The notes beneath the pieces were generated by a model. That model ran no database searches. It saw only the letters and a program-made list of their open reading frames with translations, and was not told where the DNA came from. From assembly GCA_021802115.1 (NCBI GenBank), contig JAKABA010000036.1, positions 1-28,911 on the forward strand: DNA of 28,911 nt, written 5' to 3'. Of the stretch, positions 1 through 7,002 are shown piece by piece. The first letter of the stretch is position 1; each line of letters begins with the position of its first letter. Source of the stretch: a bacterium (lineage in GTDB: Bacteria; Chloroflexota; Dormibacteria; UBA8260; Bog-877). The translations under genes and the position numbers were made by a program.

Positions 1-190
1 GAACAAGACGGTCACGGCCTCGACGGCCGCCCGGTGAGCCTCGAAATCGCCGCTGAGCCTTACCCGGCGCGACAGCTTGCCCGGCTCTTTGGCAGGCAGA
101 TGCGCCCCCCGGTGACACTGGCGATCCTCGCCGCTTCTTTGGCGGTGCGGGCCTCCACTGTCACACCAGCACCTGCGCACGCCATGGTGG
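1..190. other. Unassigned left edge, probable interior of IS607-family element
   Basis: This stretch follows the recombinase on the minus strand, where an IS607 element would carry its second gene, tnpB. I see no TnpB signature. The short minus-strand frame that starts inside the recombinase end (about 206) stops near 75. A different minus-strand frame looks protein-like and runs open to the window edge, containing residues LSRRVRLSGDFEAHRAAVEA. The switch of frame between these pieces is consistent with a decayed gene. The plus strand is also open, so coding strand cannot be decided here. Assignment to the element is inference from position only. Confidence 0.3.
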
Positions 191-631
191 TCATGAGTCG
201 CATCCGATCCCGGTCACCGCAGCGATTAATCGCGCCGCCTGCTTCTTCGCTGCCCGGCGGCCGTAGAGGCGGGCGCACAGCGAGGAGAGGATCTCGGTCA
301 CGTCCTGGACCAGGTCGTCGTCAACCTCGGCGGGGTCCACCACCAGCAGCCGGCGTCCCGGCGCGGAAAGCGCGGCTTCCACGTACTCGGAGCCGAAGCG
401 GGCAAATCGGTCCCTGGGCTCGACCACGATCGTCGTTACCGACTCGTCCCGCAGCAGAGCCAGAAACCTTAGCCGTTTACCGTTCAGCGCGGAGCCCACC
501 TCGGTGACCACACGGCGGACCGAGACGCCCTCGACGCGGTGCGCCGGCACCGGCAGCTTGCCATCCCGGAACCAACGGTATGCGGTCACCGGGTGAATCC
601 CCTGCTCCCTCGCCCACTCCTGCAAGTTCAT
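191..631 (-). pseudogene. tnpA: IS607-family serine recombinase (TnpA), internally deleted
   Basis: The 146-residue frame starts with the MerR-like helix-turn-helix typical of IS607 recombinases (NLQEWAREQGIHPVTAYRWF, residues 2-21). It ends with the family's conserved C-terminal half: RVVTEVGSALNG, then VVEPRDRFARFGSEYVEAAL, then AEVDDDLVQDVTEILSSLCA and ARLYGRR. Between residues about 31 and 40 the sequence jumps from PVPAHRV straight to RRVVTEVG. The segment that normally holds the catalytic serine motif (YARVSS-like) and the DQ region, roughly 40 residues, is absent, so the product should be catalytically dead although the frame is kept. Family members are usually about 190-200 aa. Function in an intact element would be transposon excision and integration. 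The family call is confident; loss of function is inferred from the missing residues. Confidence 0.85.
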
Positions 632-640
632 CTCCGCTCA

Positions 641-895
641 CTATAGCTCAGCGTACGAGCAACTGTTCGTAACCCCCGCGCCGGAGGTGGGGGCGGAGAG
701 GCCCAGCAGCAGCCGAACGGCGGTGGTCTTGCCTGCACCGTTCGGGCCCAGGAAACCAAACACCTCACCGCGGGGCACCGTCATGCTCAGCCCCGCTAGC
801 GCGAACTTGCGGCCGTAGCGCTTGCTCAACTCGCGCACAGCGATGGCCAACTCGGACGCGGTGGCGGCTGGCCCGGCTGCCGCTGGATCCAACAC
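641..895 (-). pseudogene. ABC transporter ATP-binding protein, N-terminal fragment truncated by IS607-like element
   Basis: Residues 15-72 are the start of an ABC-type ATPase of the drug/antibiotic exporter (CcmA/DrrA) type. The frame shows [19 protein letters not shown], then Walker [18 protein letters not shown] and the usual following SAPTSG. After about residue 73 the homology stops abruptly and the last residues ([10 protein letters not shown]) are translated from the element end. Signature motif, Walker B and H-switch are missing, so the fragment cannot hydrolyse ATP. The start is a GTG at 893-895 preceded by a TAAGGT box. It lies 38 bp downstream of arsC on the same strand. The rest of the gene should be on the far side of the element, left of the window. 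Confidence 0.8.
654..671. repeat. Imperfect palindrome at the recombinase-proximal end of the IS607-like element
   Basis: TACGAGCA at 654-661 and TGTTCGTA at 664-671 are inverted copies with one mismatch, separated by 2 nt. The palindrome lies 23 bp upstream of the recombinase start and just before the point where ABC transporter coding sequence resumes. It is likely a subterminal recombinase-binding site. IS607 elements lack classical terminal inverted repeats, so the exact element boundary (about 672-680) is inferred from the ABC reading frame. Confidence 0.5.
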
Positions 896-902
896 CGGAG
901 AA

Positions 903-908
903 ACCTTA
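903..908 (-). promoter_or_regulatory. Candidate -10 box (TAAGGT) placing the ABC fragment start at the 5' end of its mRNA
   Basis: Read on the minus strand, TAAGGT is followed by 7 nt and then the GTG start at 895. That spacing would put transcription initiation on the start codon, and no Shine-Dalgarno sequence fits in between. The same arrangement recurs at several other genes in the window. Confidence 0.45.
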
Positions 909-934
909 CCCGGTGCCAGCCGGGCCGTGGTGCC

Positions 935-1336
935 TCAACTCGAACTGCGATCCAGCTCCTGGACCAGAGCCGCCACCCGCTCGGCGATGTCGTCACGGAT
1001 CCGCCTCACCTCGCCGATGGGCCGGTCCTTGGGGTCGGGGAGCGCCCAGTCGATGTAGCGCTTGCCGGGAATGTACGGGCATTTGTCGCCGCATCCCATG
1101 GTCACCACCACGTCCGCCCAGCCGGCCAGTTCCTCAGTGAGCGGGGCCGGACGGCGGGCGCTCAGATCCTGCCCGATCTCGGCCATCGCCGCCAGGACGT
1201 TGGGGTGGATCACCTCGGCCGGGGTGGTGCCCGCGCATGCGGCCAGGTGACGGCCCTGGGCCTCCACCTCGAAGAGGGCGCGACTCATCTGGGAACGCCC
1301 GGCGTTGTGGAGGCAGACGAATAGGACGTTGGTCAT
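935..1336 (-). CDS. arsC: Arsenate reductase, low-molecular-weight phosphatase (thioredoxin-coupled) type
   Basis: The 133-aa protein reduces arsenate to arsenite in the cytoplasm. The N-terminus carries the phosphatase-like P-loop CLHNAGRS (Cys8 to Arg14), which binds the oxyanion. The two redox cysteines appear in GCGDKCPYIPGKRY (Cys82, Cys86), followed by the general-acid loop ALPDP (Asp101). This pattern matches the ArsC family related to low-molecular-weight tyrosine phosphatases. The frame is open to 1501, but similarity begins at TNVLFVCLHN, so the ATG at 1334-1336 is chosen; an ATG four codons upstream (1348) is an alternative. No arsR, acr3 or arsB neighbour is visible, so this is an isolated resistance gene or the end of an operon whose remainder was lost or lies elsewhere. 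Confidence 0.92.
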   Translation of the reverse strand: MTNVLFVCLHNAGRSQMSRALFEVEAQGRHLAACAGTTPAEVIHPNVLAAMAEIGQDLSARRPAPLTEELAGWADVVVTMGCGDKCPYIPGKRYIDWALPDPKDRPIGEVRRIRDDIAERVAALVQELDRSSS

Positions 1337-1433
1337 GGCCGGATCCATCCTGTCACTCGAGTCTCCACGCCTCCTCACTGCGCTGGCTCTCGCGGCTCCC
1401 AAGCCCGGCTCCGAGGCCGTACGCAACAAGACT

Positions 1434-1451
1434 AATCGTTTGCCGACGATT
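1434..1451. repeat. Inverted repeat in the arsC/membrane protein divergent region (operator candidate)
   Basis: AATCGT (1434-1439) and ACGATT (1446-1451) form a perfect 6-bp inverted repeat with a 6-nt spacer in the 239-bp divergent intergenic region. Size and layout would suit a dimeric regulator such as ArsR, but no ArsR gene is nearby and the bases do not match a consensus I can name. The rest of the region shows no gene. Confidence 0.35.
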
Positions 1452-1563
1452 GCCGATCGTCTGCGTCCGCGGACGGAGGCGCGAGCGCCGGTGCCAGGCA
1501 CGGCCGGGCCGAATCCGGCGCGAGCCAGCCGGGCATCCCCTGTAACGGAGAGGGCAAAGGACG

Positions 1564-1569
1564 TAGGAT
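1564..1569 (+). promoter_or_regulatory. Candidate -10 box (TAGGAT) for a leaderless membrane-protein mRNA
   Basis: TAGGAT ends 6 nt before the ATG at 1576, which would place the transcript start at or next to the start codon. No ribosome-binding site is visible upstream of this ATG. Confidence 0.45.
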
Positions 1570-1575
1570 CAGCCG

Positions 1576-2166
1576 ATGAGCAAGTCCATGGCCCAGTCCG
1601 AGGTCGAGTCGGCCCGGGCGACGCTCTGGTCCCTGCCCTCGCGGCTGCGGCGGCGATATCGCGAGACGGCGGCGGAGCGTCCTGACGAGGAGATCAACCT
1701 GCGGGTCCTCACCTCGTTCCTGGGGACCTTTGCCACCGTGCGGATCATCACCCATGGGATCAAGGGCAACTGGCTGCCCTTGAAGAACATCGAGTTGGGC
1801 GGCCGGCAGGGGACCCACCCGCTGCACATCCACCACCTGGTCTGGGGGATCCTCACTCTGACCTGCTGCGGTTATTTGGGGCTGCTGCGCTCGGAGCATC
1901 ACTGGCGGCGGCGCCTGGCTCCCTTCTACGGCGCCGGAGCCGCCCTGACCTTCGATGAGTTCGCTCTCTGGCTTCGGCTTGAGGACGACTACTGGAGCAC
2001 CCAGGGGCGAGCCAGCGTGGATGCGGTGGTTCTGCTCGGTTCCGTCTTCGGGACCGCGGTCGCCGCTCCATCGTTTTGGCAACGGATCTTCGACGAGGTG
2101 GTCAAGACCGCTGGTCCCGCCCGACTAACCGGCAAGATCCGGAAGTCGACCACTCAGCGCGCATGA
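1576..2166 (+). CDS. Conserved-type integral membrane protein with HPLHIHH motif, function unknown
   Basis: The 196-aa protein has a basic, charged N-terminus of about 45 residues followed by about four hydrophobic segments. These are near 45-62 (LTSFLGTFATVRIITHGI), 87-106, 114-133 and 142-162. Between the first two lies a histidine-rich stretch, GTHPLHIHHLVWGI, and in the third an acidic motif, LTFDEFALWLRLEDDYW, followed by GRASVDAVVL. The clustering of His and Asp/Glu at membrane boundaries could bind a metal or be catalytic; that is inference. I recall similar unnamed proteins with HIHH and DEF motifs in actinobacterial-type genomes but know no function. It is divergent from arsC and 34 bp upstream of the next gene on the same strand, so it may be co-transcribed with it. 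Confidence 0.75.
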   Translation: MSKSMAQSEVESARATLWSLPSRLRRRYRETAAERPDEEINLRVLTSFLGTFATVRIITHGIKGNWLPLKNIELGGRQGTHPLHIHHLVWGILTLTCCGYLGLLRSEHHWRRRLAPFYGAGAALTFDEFALWLRLEDDYWSTQGRASVDAVVLLGSVFGTAVAAPSFWQRIFDEVVKTAGPARLTGKIRKSTTQRA

Positions 2167-2200
2167 TCGCGCTGACCAGTCCCCCACAGAGGTAGCAGCG

Positions 2201-3379
2201 GTGCCAGACGAGTTCCTCACCATCGAACAGGTCGCCCAACAGCTGGCCCTCCCCCCGGAGATGATCCGCCGCAGGATCGAGTCGGGGGATATCCCAGTCC
2301 ACTGGGTGGAGGCCGACGGAAAGCTGGAGATGCGCGTAGCTCGGGAGGATATCTCCCCCGGAGCGGAGACCGATGTTGGCTACGGCGGCGCCCCGCTGTT
2401 CGCAGCTCCAGGTTCCGCCACGGAATCGGAAGTCCCAGCCTCGACTCCCCCCGATGCCCCGGGGACCGACTGGCCCAGCGCCTCCGAGGCGCAGTACCCG
2501 CAAGGACTGTGGACGCCCGTAGAGGAGTCCTCGGCATCCGACAGCGCCCCGTGGGGCGTGGGTGACGAGGAGATCCCGCTGACGGAGCCGGAGGGCGAGA
2601 CCGTCCCGGTGTGGAGGCCGGACCCCGCGACCTGGGACGACGAGCCCTTGGAGGCCACCGAGGCGGGGGCCGGGGAGGCCGTCCCTCCGGCAGCGGATGG
2701 CAGCACGGGAGCATTCGGGGCGTTCGATGGTGAGGGCGCCCCGTCGGCGGAGTCCGACGGGGATGCTGGATCCCCGTTCGGATGGAGCTCGGGGCAGCCT
2801 TCCTCAACCCCCACGCCCGAACCACCACCCTTCTCGGACACGGTCGCCGACGACGACTCGGGACTCGACTTCGGCCCCAACCCGGAGGCGGCGGAGACGG
2901 CCGAGTCCCCGTTCATGGCACCCCCGGCGCCCGGGTTCGGATACACGGGTCATTACGAGGACGAGGAATCGCTGGAGGACTCCGTCGGCTCCGGGCCGCC
3001 TCAGCCGAGCGCCCCGGCGGAGGTGGCGGCTGGTGCCGGCGAGGAGGTGGCGGCGCCCTCGACCATGCTGAACGCGAGCACCCCGGGGCCGGGCACCCTG
3101 GCGATCAACTCCCTGGACGCTCGCGAACTCGTGGCCGGACTCTTTGAGAGGTGGGAGCGTGCCTTGGAGCAGCGGATCCAGGCCGAGCAGCGGCTGCGGT
3201 TCGAGGCGGAGCTGGAGCAGCGTATGCGCCAGGTGCGCGACCTGCGCCAGGAGCTGGACCAGACCAGGCAGGCGCAGGCGGCCGAATTGGCCGAGCGCGA
3301 GCGCGAGGTGCTGGAACTGCGCAACCGCATTCGGGAGCTCGAACAGGCGCCCCGGGGCCGCGGTCTGTTCCGGCGCTGA
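2201..3379 (+). CDS. HTH protein with long acidic low-complexity linker and C-terminal coiled coil
   Basis: The 392-aa protein starts with GTG at 2201, preceded by AGAGG. Residues 3-50 form an excisionase/MerR-like winged helix-turn-helix (FLTIEQVAQQLALPPEMIRR followed by RIESGDIPVHWV). From about 55 to 300 the protein is rich in Pro, Gly, Ser, Ala, Asp and Glu with little hydrophobic core, so probably disordered and strongly acidic. Residues about 315-385 are a heptad-rich coiled coil full of Glu, Gln, Arg and Leu, ending in a basic GRGLFRR tail. DNA binding at one end and self-association at the other suggest a regulator or nucleoid/division-linked scaffold. It lies 45 bp upstream of dnaG and rpoD in the same direction. 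I do not recognise a named family for the whole architecture. Confidence 0.8.
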   Translation: MPDEFLTIEQVAQQLALPPEMIRRRIESGDIPVHWVEADGKLEMRVAREDISPGAETDVGYGGAPLFAAPGSATESEVPASTPPDAPGTDWPSASEAQYPQGLWTPVEESSASDSAPWGVGDEEIPLTEPEGETVPVWRPDPATWDDEPLEATEAGAGEAVPPAADGSTGAFGAFDGEGAPSAESDGDAGSPFGWSSGQPSSTPTPEPPPFSDTVADDDSGLDFGPNPEAAETAESPFMAPPAPGFGYTGHYEDEESLEDSVGSGPPQPSAPAEVAAGAGEEVAAPSTMLNASTPGPGTLAINSLDARELVAGLFERWERALEQRIQAEQRLRFEAELEQRMRQVRDLRQELDQTRQAQAAELAEREREVLELRNRIRELEQAPRGRGLFRR

Positions 3380-3424
3380 TCGCCGCCTCCAGACCGGCCT
3401 CCCCGGCGGACCAGGGGCAAGGTG

Positions 3425-5212
3425 ATGGCCGCGTCGACTGACGTCGAGGAGGTCAAGTCCCGCCTCAGCATCGTCGATGTCATCGGCGGCTATGTGCGCC
3501 TGCAGCGCGCGGGCCGAGAATACCGTGGGCTGTGCCCGTTCCATCTCGAGCGCAGCCCTTCCTTCTACGTCAACCCGGAGAAGCAGCTGTGGAACTGCCA
3601 CGGCTGTCATTTGGGAGGTGACCTGATCAAGTTCGTCGAACTGATCGACCACACCGACTTCCGCGGCGCCCTGGAGGAGCTGGCCAAGCGGGCTGGGGTC
3701 GATCTGGCGCCGCCGCAACAGCTGACCCCGCAGCAGCTGCGGCAGGCGCGGCTTCGGGAGAGCTCGCTTCGGCTCAACCAGATGGCCGCCGACTTCTATC
3801 ACGAGGTCCTGTTGCATCATGAGGCTGGCCAACCCGGGCGGGAGTTCCTGGAACGGCGCGGCCTGACGGCCGCGGACGTCGAGGCCTTCCATCTGGGCTA
3901 CGCCCCCCAGGGGCGGCGCCGGGACAATCTTGTCCGCTACCTCCTCCGCAAGGAGGCGACCGCCGAGGAGATCGTCGCGGCCGGCTTGGGCGACAGCCGC
4001 GGCGGCCTGGGGGATTTCTTCAGGCGCCGGATCATAATCCCGATCCGCGACGAGCGCCAGCGCTGGGTGGGCTTCGGCGGCCGGGCCCTGGGCGACGAAC
4101 TGCCCAAGTACCTCAACACCCGCTCCACCGCCGTCTTCGACAAGTCGCGGGTGCTGTTCGGACTGGACCGGGCCGTGGCCGCCATCTCCAAGGAGCGACG
4201 CGCGACCCTGGTCGAGGGCTACTTCGACGTCATCGGGGCTCACCGGAGTGGCCTCAGCACCGCCGTCTCGACTTCAGGTACCGCGCTCACCGAGGTCCAG
4301 GTGCGCTTGCTGCGCCGTTTTGCGGACGAGGTCGTGGTCTGCTTCGACGGGGATGCCGCCGGCCAGCGCGCCGCCCGGCGTGCCGTCGACCTGCTGGCCG
4401 GGGCGGGGATGATCTGTCGGCTCACCGTGATGCCGGACGGTCTCGACCCCGACGACCTGGGCCGCGAGGATCCGGACCGGCTGCGTCGGCTGGTCGGCGA
4501 TGCTCCTCCCGCGTTTGAGGTTCTGATCGACCAGGCCCTGGGCGACGCGTCCTCGCAATCCGGGGCGCTGCGCCAGGACGCGCTGCGGCGGGCCATGGGG
4601 GTTCTGGCCAGGATCCCCGAGGCGAGCATTCGGGAGCTCTACGCCGAACGGGTCGGGCGCAGGCTGGGGATCGCCCCGGGACGGATTCTGGAGGATGTGG
4701 AGCGGGGGGTGCGCCCAGCGGTGCGAGGTGGCGGTTTGGACCCCGGTCCGACGGGGAACAGTGCAATGGGCGCGTCTACCCATTTGCTGGGTCTGCTGGT
4801 GGCCAGGCCCGGGCTGGTTGCGGAGGTCAGAGATCGATATCAGGTCACTCGAGGTGACTTTCCCGATCCGAAGGATGGAGATTTGTACTCTGTCCTGTGT
4901 GAGTCCCTGCCCGCCACGCCCGAGCCTGACGCCTTGGCCCCGGACCTGGCCCACCGCATCGTCGAAGTCGGAAACGCCGACCTTCCGGAGCTGGCGGAAG
5001 AATCTGATGAGAGGCGTCTGCAGAGGGCCCTGGAGGACTGCGTGAGGACGATTCGAATCGAGGTGGCCGAGAGGACCGCGAGCATGCTGCAGGACCAACT
5101 GGCCGGGCTCGGCCATCACCGGGCGGGCTCAGCCCCGGCTTTGGTCGCCGAGCTCGAGGGCGTGCGACGGCGCATCGAACAGCTGCGGCGCGGCGACGGA
5201 TTGGAGGCGTGA
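3425..5212 (+). CDS. dnaG: DNA primase
   Basis: DnaG makes RNA primers for Okazaki fragments at the replication fork. The N-terminal CHC2 zinc-binding domain is intact: CPFH at residues 37-40 and CHGC at 58-61. The RNAP-like core has [11 protein letters not shown], and the TOPRIM domain shows Glu264 (LVEGYFDVI) and the DxD metal pair ([15 protein letters not shown], Asp308 and Asp310). The C-terminal helicase-binding region is present but diverged, as is usual. Length is 595 aa, normal for the family. ATG at 3425 is preferred over the GTG directly before it because AGGGG at 3413-3417 then has a 7-nt spacing. Its stop lies 1 nt before the rpoD start, giving the classic dnaG-rpoD macromolecular synthesis arrangement. 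Confidence 0.97.
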   Translation: MAASTDVEEVKSRLSIVDVIGGYVRLQRAGREYRGLCPFHLERSPSFYVNPEKQLWNCHGCHLGGDLIKFVELIDHTDFRGALEELAKRAGVDLAPPQQLTPQQLRQARLRESSLRLNQMAADFYHEVLLHHEAGQPGREFLERRGLTAADVEAFHLGYAPQGRRRDNLVRYLLRKEATAEEIVAAGLGDSRGGLGDFFRRRIIIPIRDERQRWVGFGGRALGDELPKYLNTRSTAVFDKSRVLFGLDRAVAAISKERRATLVEGYFDVIGAHRSGLSTAVSTSGTALTEVQVRLLRRFADEVVVCFDGDAAGQRAARRAVDLLAGAGMICRLTVMPDGLDPDDLGREDPDRLRRLVGDAPPAFEVLIDQALGDASSQSGALRQDALRRAMGVLARIPEASIRELYAERVGRRLGIAPGRILEDVERGVRPAVRGGGLDPGPTGNSAMGASTHLLGLLVARPGLVAEVRDRYQVTRGDFPDPKDGDLYSVLCESLPATPEPDALAPDLAHRIVEVGNADLPELAEESDERRLQRALEDCVRTIRIEVAERTASMLQDQLAGLGHHRAGSAPALVAELEGVRRRIEQLRRGDGLEA

Positions 5213-5213
5213 T

Positions 5214-6320
5214 TTGGCAAGGGCAATGAGGGTGACGGCACCGCTGTCGCCACCCCGCACCGAGGATTTGGTCAAGGCTGCGGAGCAGCTGATCCTCAAG
5301 GGCAAGGAGCAGGGGTTCCTGAGTCCGAGCGAGATCATCGATCCGTTCCCGGAGCTCGACACCGACCCGGAGCAGATGGAGCGGCTGTTCGTCCTGTTCC
5401 GGGAGATGGGGATCGTGGTCTCGGACGGGGACAAGGACTTCGACGCCGACGAGTCCGATGACGAGCTGCTGGCGGCCGACGCCGACGCCGTTTCCCTCGA
5501 CGACCCGGTGCGCATGTACCTCAAGGAGATCGGGCGCGTCTCTCTGTTGAAGGCGGAGGACGAGGTCTATCTCGCCAAGCTCATCGAGCAGGGCGACGAG
5601 GATGCCAAGCATCGCCTGACCGAGGCCAACCTGCGCCTGGTGGTCTCCATCGCCAAGAAGTACATCGGACGCGGCATGTCCTTCCTGGACCTCATCCAGG
5701 AAGGCAACATGGGGCTGATCCGGGCGGTCGAGAAGTTCGATTACCACAAGGGTTACAAGTTCTCCACCTACGCCACCTGGTGGATCCGCCAGGCCATCAC
5801 CCGCGCGATCGCGGATCAGGCCCGCACCATCCGGATCCCGGTCCACATGGTGGAGACGATCAACAAGCTGGTGCGGATCTCCCGGCGCCTGCTGCAGGAG
5901 CTGGGGCGCGAGCCCTCGGATCCCGAGATCGGGGAGGAGATGGGCATCACTCCCGACCGGGTCCGCGAGATTGTCAAGGTCGCCCAGGACCCCGTGTCCC
6001 TGGAGACCCCGATCGGTGAGGAGGAGGACTCCCACCTCGGCGACTTCGTCCCCGACAGCGAGGCGGTCGCGCCCTCGGAGGCCGCGTCGCTCACCATGCT
6101 GCGCACTGAGGTGGAGGACATCCTGGACACCCTGACCCCCCGGGAGCGGCGGGTGCTGCAGCTTCGCTTCGGCCTGATCGATGGCCACCAGCGCACCCTG
6201 GAAGAGGTCGGCAAGCGCTTCGGGGTCACGCGGGAACGGATCCGACAGATCGAGGCCAAGGCCCTGCGCAAGCTGCGCCACCCCTCGCGCAGCATGAAGC
6301 TCAAGGACTACCTGGAGTAG
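5214..6320 (+). CDS. rpoD: RNA polymerase primary sigma factor (sigma-70/SigA)
   Basis: The 368-aa protein carries all housekeeping sigma regions. A short region 1.1-like N-terminus (about 15-70) is followed by region 1.2 ([17 protein letters not shown]). Region 2 reads [20 protein letters not shown], then [18 protein letters not shown] and [20 protein letters not shown]. Region 3 begins [13 protein letters not shown], and region 4 has [15 protein letters not shown] with the [23 protein letters not shown]. It directs RNA polymerase to -35/-10 promoters of growth genes. The start is TTG at 5214, only 1 nt after the dnaG stop and supported by GGAGG inside the dnaG end; ATG at 5227 is an alternative. 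The compact length, without the long N-terminal extension of many actinobacterial HrdB/SigA proteins, is a taxonomic hint. Confidence 0.97.
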   Translation: MARAMRVTAPLSPPRTEDLVKAAEQLILKGKEQGFLSPSEIIDPFPELDTDPEQMERLFVLFREMGIVVSDGDKDFDADESDDELLAADADAVSLDDPVRMYLKEIGRVSLLKAEDEVYLAKLIEQGDEDAKHRLTEANLRLVVSIAKKYIGRGMSFLDLIQEGNMGLIRAVEKFDYHKGYKFSTYATWWIRQAITRAIADQARTIRIPVHMVETINKLVRISRRLLQELGREPSDPEIGEEMGITPDRVREIVKVAQDPVSLETPIGEEEDSHLGDFVPDSEAVAPSEAASLTMLRTEVEDILDTLTPRERRVLQLRFGLIDGHQRTLEEVGKRFGVTRERIRQIEAKALRKLRHPSRSMKLKDYLE

Positions 6321-7002
6321 CGCCTCAGTCGCTCGTCCGGGCCCGGAGTCAGATCGCGCAGGGGCAGGAAGTTGTGGAGGGGCCCCTGATGGGATCGGCA
6401 GGACCCCCGGGGCTGCGGTCGCCGACTCGATCAAGGACCAGCTGGCACGACCTCGGCGCCGGCGAACAGCTCTCGCGGTCGATCGCCAGATCGCCCGATG
6501 GGACCAGACCCCCACCCTGCGGCACTGCCAAGGTGGCCCTGGATCTCGAGGGCGTCCCGCCCCTCCGGGGCGCGCACGGTCCCACCCGTCGCTGATTGGA
6601 CGGTGCCCCAGACCGCTGCCCGGTCCTCTTACCTCATGGTCGGGGCGGCTAAGGCGACTGCCTGAGGGACCTCAGCACGCCCACCGACGCGGGTCGGGCC
6701 ACCGGCAGACCGAAGGTGACAGGAGCGTGCGACAGCTGCTCCGCGCCGGATAAGAGGTGACGTGACCGCCGCTGGGGCTAGGCCAATCGCGGTCCAGTGC
6801 GGTCCTTGCAACCCGATCCCGGTGGATCCAGCCATCTCCACCCCCGATCTCGCGCCTTGGCGCTTCCGGTGTGGGCGACATCTCGTTGGCGAAGCTGGGT
6901 TGGAGAGGCCGGCTGGCAGCGGGGGCCACCGCGGCAGAGAGCAGCACGGTCCGCCCCAACCGCCCCGATTGACTTCTGCCGCGGCGGCCAGGCGTTCCCT
7001 GG
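6321..7002. other. 682-bp stretch without a convincing gene
   Basis: This region lies between the end of rpoD and the 3' end of the peptidase gene, which converge on it. Short frames on both strands read as compositional noise rich in Pro, Arg, Gly and Ser, without ribosome-binding sites or motifs. A short perfect palindrome, TCCGGGCCCGGA (6336-6347), lies 16 nt after the rpoD stop and could help termination, but it has no T-tract. I looked for tRNA, RNase P RNA, tmRNA and SRP RNA signatures and saw none. It may be a decayed gene. Confidence 0.5.

Noticed and set aside
2804..4243. Minus-strand open frame of about 480 codons across the HTH gene and dnaG
   Set aside because: It spans two real genes on the other strand and the gap between them, which no conserved protein would do; no domain is recognisable.
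4845..6515. Minus-strand open frame of about 550 codons antisense to dnaG/rpoD
   Set aside because: Both plus-strand genes are unmistakable. The antisense product is compositional noise without a ribosome-binding site.
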